Shown: positions 14,658 through 22,722 of the stretch, in pieces | Numbering within the stretch: the first letter of the stretch is position 1 | How the letters are laid out: every line of letters starts with the position of its first letter | From: an uncultured Flavobacteriales bacterium | Lineage (GTDB): Bacteria; Bacteroidota; Bacteroidia; Flavobacteriales; Crocinitomicaceae | DNA length: 29,251 bases | Assembly (NCBI GenBank): GCA_946479985.1 | Contig: CAMLIF010000038.1 | Span: 1-29,251, forward strand | Direction: 5' to 3' | The notes under the pieces: generated by a model | The model's database searches: none | Told to the model about the DNA's origin: nothing | What the model saw: only the letters and a program-made list of their open reading frames with translations | Program-made: the position numbers and the translations under genes

Positions 14658-16253
14658 TTAATCCACATTATCGTGTAAGAACGAATTGTTTGTTCTCAAA
14701 CCACCGTCACCATCTTTTGTAATTCCGAATCGGCTGATACGGTCATCATCACTGTGAGCTGTGTTTTGCAAACGGATGTTTCTGCGTTCAAATGCCGGTT
14801 CGCCTTCCAGTTCTTTCAAACCTTCAGCGCGTTTAATTTTCGCATTGTTTGCACGAATACGCTCTAAACGCTCGGCATTTCTGCGTTGCAATTCGTCATT
14901 TGAAATTACAGTACGTTCTTCCTGCGGAGTTGAGCTGTTGGCCATAGGTGAATCCAAATCATCATCCAAAGACAATACGTTCTTAGCCGGAGCTGATTCA
15001 CGTACTTCGTTTGAAGGAGTTGATGTAACTTCCCATTCCAAATCCAATTCCGAAGTTGGTTCAACTATTGTGTTCACGACCGGAGTAGAAACTGGTGTAG
15101 AAAGCGGTTCAACGATTTCGTTTGTCACTTCCGGCTCAGCAGATTTCAAAAACGGTTCTTCACTAGCCACCGGTGCTTGCTGCGTTGGGTGAGTCAATGG
15201 AGAAACGATCTCGTTTTTTGAAGTCAAATCTGCTTTTTCCTCTTCCAAAGGACGCAGGTTACGCTCCGGAGCTTTCTCGAAACCCATTACCGGGTCGTTT
15301 GAAAAACCGGTTGCAACCAATGTTACACCTACTTTATTTCCAAGATCAGCATCATATCCGTGACCAAAAATAACTTCAGCAGTAGATCCGGCAGCATCCT
15401 GGATGTAATCCGTGATATCTCCCATTTCTTCCATTGTCAATTCGATTTCGCCGTAAGTAATGTTCAACAATACGTGCGTTGCGCCGGCAATATCGTTGTT
15501 GTTCAACAATGGAGAATTCAATGCTTCTTTCACAGCAACAACAGCTCTGTCGTCACCTTCAGCAGTTGCAGATCCCATGATCGCTACACCTGAGTTACGC
15601 ATTACCGTATTCACATCGTTGAAATCGACGTTAATAATTCCTGTAACGGAAATAACTTCTGCGATTCCTTTTGCTGCAGTACACAAAACATTATCAGCCA
15701 TTGCGAAGGCCTGGCTCATTGTCAGGTTTCCGCCAATTTCTTTCAAACGTTCGTTATTGATGATCAAAAGCGTATCAACATTTCCACGCAATTCATCCAA
15801 TCCTTCTTCAGCTTGCTGGCGACGACGTCTGCCTTCAAAACCGAAAGGAACTGTAACGATACCTACAGTCAATATTTTTAATTCTCTTGCTACCTGTGCA
15901 ATTACAGGAGCAGCACCTGTTCCGGTACCACCACCCATTCCGGCAGTTACGAACACCATTTTGGTTCCGTTACCCAGCACTTCACGCAATTCATCTATAT
16001 TCTCGATAGCTGCGTTCTTCCCGATTTCAGGAATTGCACCAGCACCACGACCTTCGGTAAGACTTGGTCCTAACTGAATTTTACATGGAACCGGAGAAAT
16101 ATCCAGCGCTTGGCGATCAGTATTACACACGATGAAATCAACACCCTTAATACCTAATCCGTACATGTGGTTAACGGCATTACTACCACCACCACCAACA
16201 CCAATCACCTTGATGATTGAGTTACTGTTTCCTTTTGGCAAATCGAATTCCAT
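14658..16253 (-). CDS. ftsZ: Cell division protein FtsZ
   Basis: FtsZ is the tubulin-like GTPase that polymerises into the Z-ring at midcell and organises the division machinery. The nucleotide-binding start IKVIGVGGGGSNAVNHM (14-30), tubulin signature GGGTGTG (107-113) and T7 loop NVDFNDVN (208-215), which completes the GTPase site of the next subunit, are all present. The GTPase body ends near 320; a long disordered linker of about 190 residues, rich in Glu, Pro, Ser and Thr, follows, giving 531 aa, long for FtsZ but normal for Bacteroidota. The tail ends NSFLHDNVD, the conserved peptide that binds FtsA and other partners. It is 75 bases after ftsA, across a small palindromic hairpin at 16301-16325. 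Confidence 0.98.
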   Translation of the reverse strand: MEFDLPKGNSNSIIKVIGVGGGGSNAVNHMYGLGIKGVDFIVCNTDRQALDISPVPCKIQLGPSLTEGRGAGAIPEIGKNAAIENIDELREVLGNGTKMVFVTAGMGGGTGTGAAPVIAQVARELKILTVGIVTVPFGFEGRRRRQQAEEGLDELRGNVDTLLIINNERLKEIGGNLTMSQAFAMADNVLCTAAKGIAEVISVTGIINVDFNDVNTVMRNSGVAIMGSATAEGDDRAVVAVKEALNSPLLNNNDIAGATHVLLNITYGEIELTMEEMGDITDYIQDAAGSTAEVIFGHGYDADLGNKVGVTLVATGFSNDPVMGFEKAPERNLRPLEEEKADLTSKNEIVSPLTHPTQQAPVASEEPFLKSAEPEVTNEIVEPLSTPVSTPVVNTIVEPTSELDLEWEVTSTPSNEVRESAPAKNVLSLDDDLDSPMANSSTPQEERTVISNDELQRRNAERLERIRANNAKIKRAEGLKELEGEPAFERRNIRLQNTAHSDDDRISRFGITKDGDGGLRTNNSFLHDNVD

Positions 16254-16300
16254 ATCCTTAATTTTATTGTTGCTTTATTCTTTTATTGTTGTTCCTCTCT

Positions 16301-16325
16301 CAGGACAAGTCTCGACTTGTTCCTG
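16301..16325. repeat. Small palindromic hairpin between ftsA and ftsZ
   Basis: CAGGACAAGTC (16301-16311) pairs with GACTTGTTCCTG (16314-16325) with one extra T on the right side. The core AAGTCTCGACTT and edge CCTGCA resemble the element at 13043-13077. It lies 4 bases downstream of the ftsA stop, in the longer-than-usual 75-base ftsA-ftsZ gap. An imperfect tandem of TTTTATTGTTG (16262-16272 and 16281-16291) lies beside it. Confidence 0.6.
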
Positions 16326-16328
16326 CAA

Positions 16329-17630
16329 TCATTCCTCTTCCGAGAAGAATTCTTTTCCTTTTGTAATAAACTTATCAAACAACGATTCACGTCGTTTTAC
16401 GGTTTCTTCTTTTTGTTTTGTCTTCGGATTTTCTGTATTCACTGAAACAGATGAAACAGACGTTTCCTTTTCAAATCCTTTCATCACCAAACCAATTCCC
16501 GTTGAGTACATCGGGCTTGAAATTGATTCGATCGTATTCGTTGAAGCCAAATGCTCAGTTGGATATCCAACGCGTGTTCCGATTCCGGTTACATACTCGA
16601 ACAATTGAGTAACATGTTTCAATTGAGCTCCACCACCCGTAACTACGATTCCAGCAATTAAGCGTTTCTCGTAACCAGAGTTCATGATCTCGTAATGAAC
16701 CTGCTCAATAATCTCTTCCATTCTGGCCTGAATGATGCTTGCCAGGTTACGCAATGTGATTTCTTTCGAATCACGACCGCGAACTCCAGGAATCACCACT
16801 ACATCCGAATCTAAACTTTCAGATGCCAGTGCAGAACCGTATTTCACTTTCAATTTCTCAGCATGGTTACGCATAATCACACAACCTTCCTTGATATCGT
16901 CGGTAATGACATTTCCTCCGAAAGGAATAACTGCAGTGTGACGAATAATTCCTTCATGGAAAATAGCCACATCTGTAGTTCCACCACCGATATCAACCAA
17001 AACCACTCCGGCTTCTTTTTCTTCATCGTTCAATACCGCCTCAGCAGAAGCAATTGGTTCCAGGATAATATCCTGAACGCTCAACCCGCTTTTCTCCACA
17101 CACATTGCTATGTGCTTGGCGGCATTTATCTGACCTGTGATAATATGGAAATCTGCTTCCATGCGAACTCCCATCATCCCAACCGGGTCAACAATATTGG
17201 TTTCATTATCTACGATATATTCCTGCGGAAGCACGTGAATGATCTGTTCTCCCGGAGGAGTAACCATTTTGTACATATCGTCGATAAGGGCATCGATATC
17301 TTTCAAACTGATTTCAATTTCACCGTTTGAACGGGTCAAAATTCCGCGGTGCTGCATACTCTTGATATGCTGACCAGCAATACCAACATTTACAACTCGA
17401 ATGGTCAATTCCGCATCTACTCGGTCTTGCGCTTCTTGAACCGCGGCTTTAATTGACTGAACCGTTTTCTCGATGTTCGCAACAATTCCTCGTTGCACAC
17501 CCAGTGAATCACTTTGCCCCATTGAAATGATCTCCAGTTTACCGTGTTCATTTTTCGTTCCCACTAAACAGGCAATTTTCGTTGTCCCAATGTCCAACCC
17601 AACTACTATTTTCTTTTTAACTGAAGACAT
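16329..17630 (-). CDS. ftsA: Cell division protein FtsA
   Basis: FtsA is the actin-like ATPase that tethers FtsZ to the inner membrane and recruits later division proteins. The phosphate-1 loop GLDIGTTKIACLVG starts near residue 12, VDIGGGTTDVAIFHEG is phosphate-2, and VVTGGGAQLKHV is the adenosine motif. The middle insertion (1C) domain is present. The 433-aa length is usual for Bacteroidota. The C-terminal end (SLFDKFITKGKEFFSEE) is amphipathic and probably serves as the membrane-targeting helix after a charged linker. It starts one base after the ftsQ stop. Confidence 0.98.
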   Translation of the reverse strand: MSSVKKKIVVGLDIGTTKIACLVGTKNEHGKLEIISMGQSDSLGVQRGIVANIEKTVQSIKAAVQEAQDRVDAELTIRVVNVGIAGQHIKSMQHRGILTRSNGEIEISLKDIDALIDDMYKMVTPPGEQIIHVLPQEYIVDNETNIVDPVGMMGVRMEADFHIITGQINAAKHIAMCVEKSGLSVQDIILEPIASAEAVLNDEEKEAGVVLVDIGGGTTDVAIFHEGIIRHTAVIPFGGNVITDDIKEGCVIMRNHAEKLKVKYGSALASESLDSDVVVIPGVRGRDSKEITLRNLASIIQARMEEIIEQVHYEIMNSGYEKRLIAGIVVTGGGAQLKHVTQLFEYVTGIGTRVGYPTEHLASTNTIESISSPMYSTGIGLVMKGFEKETSVSSVSVNTENPKTKQKEETVKRRESLFDKFITKGKEFFSEEE

Positions 17631-17631
17631 A

Positions 17632-18438
17632 TCAATCCGTTATTTTCTTTTTCTTACAAACTATCTGGTCTTTGTATTTCAGATTGATAGTTTCATACTT
17701 ACTCCAACCTGCATACGGCAAACCTTCCTGATAGAATACCTTTAATTTCTCCATTTTCTCCTTCACATCTTTGTCGGAATTGGCCGAACCGAAAATAATT
17801 TCCTGATCACCAACTAACGGAATCAATGTAAAACTTCCCCATCGATCACGGTGAACCTGACCGATTTGAGCCTGGAGGAATGGATCGTTACAAACATAAT
17901 TTGAAATTCGATAGATTTCATCAAGATTTCGAGAACTTTTCAATGATGCATTGTTAATAATTTCCGGCACTGTAAGACTGTCATTTTTATCGGAAATGTT
18001 CCCCGAGAAAACAAGCACTCTTGCAGTAAAATTGGGCGACGGAGCCATTGTTGCGCCTTGCACATCGACGTAAAAACTTTCGCCGAATTTATTGAAAACC
18101 CGCGCAATCGGTTGTCGAACTTTTACGCGCACATCCCAAACACCTCCCAATCTTTTAAAAACTTCCACTGTTTCTACCTCATGCATCTTACGAATGAAGG
18201 CTTCAATGGCCGTTGTATTTAAGTCCTGAACCTTTTGTCCGGGATAAACTAAATTATTTCGTTTCAAGCGGGTAAGCAATTCTGTTTCTGTCAGAAAAGC
18301 ATTTTCATCGATAACGGAAATAGTGATCACGGGATCTTTCACAACAGCTTCCTGTTGCTGCTTTCGCGCAAAGAACAACAACGTACTGATTGCAATAGCA
18401 AAAAACGCCCATCCTACTATCTTCCACTTACCTTTCAC
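17632..18438 (-). CDS. ftsQ: Cell division protein FtsQ
   Basis: FtsQ is the membrane-anchored division protein that links FtsL/FtsI/FtsW to the septal ring. A single membrane helix spans about 7-24 (IVGWAFFAIAISTLLFFA). Next comes a POTRA-like stretch (VIDENAFLTETELLTRLKRNNLVYPGQKV) that contacts partners, followed by a beta domain with VEVFKRLGGVWDVRVKVRQPIARVF, a common FtsQ/DivIB pattern. The 268-aa length is normal. The start is a GTG at 18438, which overlaps the end of murC by 11 bases; no better start is near. FtsQ is poorly conserved in sequence, so the call rests on topology, this pattern and location between murC and ftsA. Confidence 0.95.
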   Translation of the reverse strand: MKGKWKIVGWAFFAIAISTLLFFARKQQQEAVVKDPVITISVIDENAFLTETELLTRLKRNNLVYPGQKVQDLNTTAIEAFIRKMHEVETVEVFKRLGGVWDVRVKVRQPIARVFNKFGESFYVDVQGATMAPSPNFTARVLVFSGNISDKNDSLTVPEIINNASLKSSRNLDEIYRISNYVCNDPFLQAQIGQVHRDRWGSFTLIPLVGDQEIIFGSANSDKDVKEKMEKLKVFYQEGLPYAGWSKYETINLKYKDQIVCKKKKITD

Positions 18439-19804
18439 CTGCGTTTTTAGCTAATAATTCATGTAATTTAGGTACAATCCGATCAATATCACCTGCACCG
18501 ATTGTTAAAACAACTCCATCTGAAATCTCAGCGAGATAATCCAACACTTCCTGCGGTTCCAATAAACTTGATTTACAGGTTATTTCATTCTTCAGAACAT
18601 CACTCGTAATTCCCGGAATAGGTTCTTCACGAGCAGGATAAATTGGCATAATTACCGCTTCATCCAGTTTCGATAATTCAGCAACAAATCCTTCCATAAA
18701 ATCGCGTGTACGGGAGAACAAATGCGGTTGAAAAACTCCAATTATACGTTTACCCGGATAAAGCAGCCTGATTGATGAAACCAGGGCGGCAATTTCTGTA
18801 GGATGATGCGCGTAATCGTCAATATAAATCAGTTTTTCAGTCCGAACATGATATTCAAATCGACGTTTCACGCCTTTAAAGCTTGCTAATCCGGAACGAA
18901 TTTCTTCCCAGCTGCAGCCAAGCTCCAAACACAGTGCAATTACTGCAACAGCGTTTTCAGCGTTATGAATTCCGGGTAAACCGAGTTCGACATCTTCAAA
19001 AACACCTGTCGGATGCTCCAGATCCATCATGAAACGACCGTTTTCACTACGTAAATTATATCCGTTCACTTGTGCCACGTCGGCATTCACCCCGTATGAG
19101 ATAGAACGAATTGATTCGGTTCGCAACGGTAAATTGTATTTATAAACTACGAACCCATGATCTGCATGCTTGTCGGCGTACTGCTGAAATCCTTCTTCGA
19201 AAGCTTCTTTTGTTCCGTAAATATCCAAATGATCCGGATCCATTGCCGTAATAATACTTGCAAAAGGTGACAATCTCAAAAACGAACGATCGAATTCATC
19301 AGCCTCAATAACAGTTAATTCCGAATCTGTATTGATCAATACATTTGAATTGAAGTTGGAAGAAATTCCACCTAAAAATGCGGAACAGCCTAACTTCGAA
19401 TTGGAAAGCACCCACGACAACATGGTTGAAGTAGTTGTTTTTCCATGCGTTCCAGCAACACCAATTCCTTTAGAAGAACGGGTAATCAATCCCAGAACCT
19501 CGCTGCGCTTCATCACGTGATGATTCTTTTTGACGAAGATCAATTCTCCCATGGAAGCAGGAATGGCCGGAGTATAAACAACCAGCGTGTTTTCAATTTC
19601 CAGGAACGAAGCCGGGAGATTCTCACCCAGATCCGTAAAATGAACATCAATTCCTTCTGCGATCAACTCATCAGTTAACGGCGAAGGAGTTTTATCGTAA
19701 CCGGCAACAGGATAATCCAACGCAAAAAAGTAACGCGCTAAAGCCGACATCCCGATTCCGCCGATGCCGATAAAGTAAAAACGTTTTATGTTGTTTAGTT
19801 CCAT
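18428..19804 (-). CDS. murC: UDP-N-acetylmuramate-L-alanine ligase MurC
   Basis: MurC adds L-alanine to UDP-N-acetylmuramate, the first peptide step of peptidoglycan precursor synthesis, in the cytosol. The GIGGIGMSALAR motif (13-24) is the MurC start, with a Rossmann-like UDP-binding fold. GTHGKTTT at 118-125 is the ATP-binding P-loop, EADEFDRSF fits the conserved acidic segment, and DDYAHHPTEI is the C-terminal domain signature. The 458-aa length is usual. It is separated from murG by 143 bases holding a palindromic repeat pair (19811-19936), so it may have a separate transcript or reduced read-through. Its stop overlaps the ftsQ start. Confidence 0.98.
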   Translation of the reverse strand: MELNNIKRFYFIGIGGIGMSALARYFFALDYPVAGYDKTPSPLTDELIAEGIDVHFTDLGENLPASFLEIENTLVVYTPAIPASMGELIFVKKNHHVMKRSEVLGLITRSSKGIGVAGTHGKTTTSTMLSWVLSNSKLGCSAFLGGISSNFNSNVLINTDSELTVIEADEFDRSFLRLSPFASIITAMDPDHLDIYGTKEAFEEGFQQYADKHADHGFVVYKYNLPLRTESIRSISYGVNADVAQVNGYNLRSENGRFMMDLEHPTGVFEDVELGLPGIHNAENAVAVIALCLELGCSWEEIRSGLASFKGVKRRFEYHVRTEKLIYIDDYAHHPTEIAALVSSIRLLYPGKRIIGVFQPHLFSRTRDFMEGFVAELSKLDEAVIMPIYPAREEPIPGITSDVLKNEITCKSSLLEPQEVLDYLAEISDGVVLTIGAGDIDRIVPKLHELLAKNAGER

Positions 19805-19810
19805 TTTTCT

Positions 19811-19936
19811 GTTTCCCTCCTTGAGGAGGGATTAAGGGAGGTGGCTGAGTTTATAAACTGAAAACTACACTTTCCACTCCCATTATCATTTTCTCTACCA
19901 CCCTCCTCGGTCCTCCCTCAAGGGAGGAAGTGGCAA
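19811..19936. repeat. Inverted pair of palindromic repeat units in the murG-murC gap
   Basis: Each unit holds a hairpin: CCCTCCTTGAGGAGGG at 19815-19830 and CCTCCCTCAAGGGAGG at 19912-19927, each with seven paired bases. In both, a downstream-side tail of the form AGGGAGGTGG (or its complement) follows. Aligned with the right unit reversed, about 23 of 33 positions match, so they are diverged copies in opposite orientation, a BIME-like pair. A 12-bp palindrome AGTTTATAAACT lies between them (19848-19859). The element is inserted between the murG stop (19948) and murC start (19804). GGAGG-type repeats of this kind are, to my memory, common in Flavobacteriales. Confidence 0.75.
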
Positions 19937-19947
19937 CCGCTTCTATT

Positions 19948-21054
19948 TTATTTTTCTGCTACTTTTTCAATTACGTCAACTATATCTTCTGTTGCACGTG
20001 GTTTTCCCATTGCTTTTATTGCTATTGAGAGAATGCTCATTTCCGCTTCATTTCCAAGAAGCCTGATCGTTCTTTCAATCAATGTATTTTCGGCTTCGGA
20101 ATCTTTCACCAAAATGGCCGCCTGATTTTTAACCAGCGCCATTGCGTTTTTGGTTTGATGATCTTCAGACACGTTCGGCGATGGAACCAAAACCACAGGT
20201 TTTCCAACCAAACACAATTCCGAGATCGACAACGCACCAGCGCGTGAAATTACCACATCTGCCAAGGCATAAGCCGCATCCATTCTCCCGATAAAATCGG
20301 TCAGAATAATTCCGGAAGCATTTTTAGAAGCCAGTTCTGTTTTCATTGCTTCGAAATAGTACTTTCCGCATTGCCAAAGTACCTGGACATTTCCCTGCTG
20401 AAGAGCTTCCAATCCAGCCAGCAAACTTTGATTCAAGGTTCTTGCCCCCAAACTTCCGCCCATAACCAAAATGGTTTTCTTGTTCGGATCGAGTTCGGTA
20501 AACAAGGAAAATGCTTCTTCCCTGCTCAATTTATTCTCAGCCAGCTCGGCTCTGACAGGATTTCCAGTCAAGTGAATACGTTCTGCCGGAAAAACAGTCT
20601 CCAACCCTTCATACGCAGTACAAACCGCAGACACATGCTTTGCAAGCAGCCGATTGGTTTTTCCGGGATATGAATTCTGTTCCTGAATTACGGTTGGAAT
20701 TTTCAGGCGCTGGGCCATTTTCAGCGTCGGGCCACTTGCGTAACCACCTACCCCAATAGCAACCTGCGGATTAAAATTCTTTACAACGGATTTCGCCTTC
20801 CACAAACTTTTAAGCAGTTTGTATGGCAGCGACAGGTTTTTCACCGTTAACCTTCTTTGAAGCCCGGCAATGGGAAGTCCAATAATATTGAACCCGGCAA
20901 GCGGAACGCGCTCCATTTCCATTTTCCCATCAGCACCCACGAACAAAATATCTACTCCGGGATTTCTTTTCTCAATTTCATTGGCAATTGCAATCGCAGG
21001 AAAAATATGTCCTCCGGTTCCACCACCTGATATGATAACGCGCTCTAGTTTCAT
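19948..21054 (-). CDS. murG: UDP-GlcNAc:MurNAc-pentapeptide-undecaprenyl GlcNAc transferase MurG
   Basis: MurG adds N-acetylglucosamine to lipid I, making lipid II at the inner face of the membrane. The ATG at 21054 begins MKLERVIISGGGTGGH; the open frame extends further upstream, but that part is the shadow of ftsW. The start forms ATGA with the ftsW stop (21051-21053), a typical coupled pair. GGGTGGH at 10-16, EQNSYPGKTNR (125-135), GGSLGARTLNQ (199-209) and RAGALSISEL (271-280, donor-binding glutamate 279) are diagnostic of GT28. The resulting length is 368 aa, normal for the family. It is followed by the 143-base murG-murC gap with the repeat pair. Confidence 0.98.
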   Translation of the reverse strand: MKLERVIISGGGTGGHIFPAIAIANEIEKRNPGVDILFVGADGKMEMERVPLAGFNIIGLPIAGLQRRLTVKNLSLPYKLLKSLWKAKSVVKNFNPQVAIGVGGYASGPTLKMAQRLKIPTVIQEQNSYPGKTNRLLAKHVSAVCTAYEGLETVFPAERIHLTGNPVRAELAENKLSREEAFSLFTELDPNKKTILVMGGSLGARTLNQSLLAGLEALQQGNVQVLWQCGKYYFEAMKTELASKNASGIILTDFIGRMDAAYALADVVISRAGALSISELCLVGKPVVLVPSPNVSEDHQTKNAMALVKNQAAILVKDSEAENTLIERTIRLLGNEAEMSILSIAIKAMGKPRATEDIVDVIEKVAEK

Positions 21055-22244
21055 GCTATTACAGCTTCGTTGTACTTCGAAAGCGATGCTTCCTCTTGTT
21101 TTGGTTCTGTTTGTTTGGCAGCAATTCCCTGAACAATGCCAATGGAAATGCATGCCATAATCATGGCAGAGCCTCCCATAGCCAGGAATGGCATGTTTTG
21201 TCCGGTTACAGGAAAAATACCTGTACAAACCATCATATTTACTGCTGCCTGTGAAAGAAGTAAAACCCCAATTCCCAGACAGACATAAGTCTCAAAGAGA
21301 TTGTCGGCCTTGAGCGCGATACGCATAATCCTATAAAGCAGAATGAGGTAAAAGAGCACCAGGATAACTCCGGCAACCAATCCGAATTCTTCAATAAAAC
21401 TGGCATAGAAGAAATCGGCATAAGCTTCCGGGATAAATTCCTTCACCATTCCTTTCCCGATTCCCTGCCCGATCAATCCACCGAGATAAATGGCATTCTT
21501 CGCATTATTCGCCTGTAGATTTCCTGCAACGTCAATATCCTGATTTCCTTCCAGCTTATTATTGAAACGATTGACCCATGTTTCATAGCGCGGAAGAATA
21601 TTCAAATCAGGAAGCGCCTTATGAACTCCAATAACCAGGATCATCGCCATGATTCCGCTCATTACCAGGGTTGCCAGTTTACCAAATGGCGCCCGCCCGA
21701 TGAAAAGCATTATGAAACAAATCAGAAACAGAATTGCAGCCGTCGAGAAGTTATCTTTAACAATCAACAAACAAATAACCCCGATTGGTGCAATCACAGG
21801 TAAAAACCCGGTTTTCCAATTATGTAATAATTCGCTTTTCTTGTGCAGTAAACGCGCAAGATATATGAGCAAAGCCAGTTTGGCAAAATCTGACGACTGA
21901 AAGGTCAATCCAACAAACGGGATTTTTACCCAACGACCGGCTTCATTTACTTTTGTTCCGAAGAACATGGTGAAAATCAACAATGCAATAGCTGCATAAT
22001 AGATGATTTTCGACATTTTGGAGAGATAGCCGGGATCTTTTTTATGAACCCAATACATGGCCAAAACCGCCAAAACAATATAGATGAAATGCTTGAACAA
22101 ATATTTGAATGGCGAACCACCTTCCATCTTCACCAAGATCGGCACAAAACTGTAAACAGAAACCAACGAAAATCCAAGCAAGATCAACGTGATCACCCAA
22201 ATTGCCAAATCGCCTTTAAAGTATTTTCTGAGTACTTGAATCAT
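21051..22244 (-). CDS. ftsW: Septal SEDS glycosyltransferase FtsW
   Basis: FtsW is the septal member of the SEDS polymerases, which link lipid II into glycan strands with its partner FtsI (a class b penicillin-binding protein). It has about ten membrane helices over 397 aa. The conserved extracytoplasmic loop PEAYADFFYASFIEEFG carries Asp277 at the position of the essential SEDS aspartate. The SQAAVNMMVCTGIFPVTGQNMPF segment leads to MGGS (357-359), close to the usual PF-SYGGS, here MPFLAMGGS. It begins 3 bases after the unrecognised gene at 22248-22712 and is coupled to murG by ATGA. Confidence 0.96.
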   Translation of the reverse strand: MIQVLRKYFKGDLAIWVITLILLGFSLVSVYSFVPILVKMEGGSPFKYLFKHFIYIVLAVLAMYWVHKKDPGYLSKMSKIIYYAAIALLIFTMFFGTKVNEAGRWVKIPFVGLTFQSSDFAKLALLIYLARLLHKKSELLHNWKTGFLPVIAPIGVICLLIVKDNFSTAAILFLICFIMLFIGRAPFGKLATLVMSGIMAMILVIGVHKALPDLNILPRYETWVNRFNNKLEGNQDIDVAGNLQANNAKNAIYLGGLIGQGIGKGMVKEFIPEAYADFFYASFIEEFGLVAGVILVLFYLILLYRIMRIALKADNLFETYVCLGIGVLLLSQAAVNMMVCTGIFPVTGQNMPFLAMGGSAMIMACISIGIVQGIAAKQTEPKQEEASLSKYNEAVIA

Positions 22245-22247
22245 AGC

Positions 22248-22712
22248 TTATTTTTGCTGAATATAATCTTTGAACAACTGCATATTCGTTTCATACTCGT
22301 TACCTTCGAACGTGAAGAGCAGGATTCTTTTCGGAACTGCCAATTCATCCAAAAACAAGAGCGTATCTTCCAATCCTTCCGTTGCTGTTATCAAAGGAAT
22401 TGGTCCTGCGATATCAGACGGAACAGTGATTTGCGGATCATCATACTGTGCAATCCATGTCAAAGTTTTGAAGCTTGACGGATCAATACTTGCATATTCT
22501 TCAATTACATTTTTTGTTCCAAGCCAACAAACAGGGAACGGAAATGAATGAATAACAGCCGACAAATCATACACCGTAGGTTTATACCAGGTAAATACAT
22601 CCATGCCTCTCCACTTACCAAGTGGGCGAATTGCGCTTCTTTCTGCTTTTTTAAGAGCTTCTTCGCGCGCTTCGAGCAGCGGATTCTTGAGCTGAATTCT
22701 ACTTTGATCCAT
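22248..22712 (-). CDS. Unrecognised soluble protein encoded between murD and ftsW
   Basis: This 154-aa product starts at ATG 22712 (MDQSRIQLKNPLLEAREEA), 10 bases after the murD stop. The longer frame back to 22796 is within murD and looks like a shadow. It has no signal peptide, lipobox or membrane helix, so it is cytosolic. An N-terminal charged helix is followed by an alpha/beta region with several Trp and Pro residues (KWRGMDVFTWYKPTVYDL, FPVCWLGTKNVIEEY) and a segment TATEGLEDTLLFLDEL-AVPKRILLFTFEGNEYE near the end, whose order recalls Mur-ligase C-terminal domains but lacks their conserved residues. I do not know the family. The tight fit in the dcw operon (10 bases before, 3 after) implies a role in wall synthesis or division. 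Confidence 0.75.
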   Translation of the reverse strand: MDQSRIQLKNPLLEAREEALKKAERSAIRPLGKWRGMDVFTWYKPTVYDLSAVIHSFPFPVCWLGTKNVIEEYASIDPSSFKTLTWIAQYDDPQITVPSDIAGPIPLITATEGLEDTLLFLDELAVPKRILLFTFEGNEYETNMQLFKDYIQQK

Positions 22713-22722
22713 GAGAAACTGT

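Noticed and set aside
15460..16077. 205-residue plus-strand frame opposite ftsZ
   Set aside because: It is antisense to well-conserved FtsZ coding sequence, has low-complexity Ser/Pro/Thr composition and no signals of a real gene.
19805..19947. CRISPR or tandem repeat in the murG-murC gap
   Set aside because: There are only two diverged copies in opposite orientation with no regular spacers; it fits a REP-like inverted pair.
21055..21228. N-terminal extension of the murG frame to 426 aa
   Set aside because: The added residues are a cysteine-rich shadow of the ftsW frame; MKLERVIISGGGTGGH at 21054 is the family start and gives ATGA coupling.
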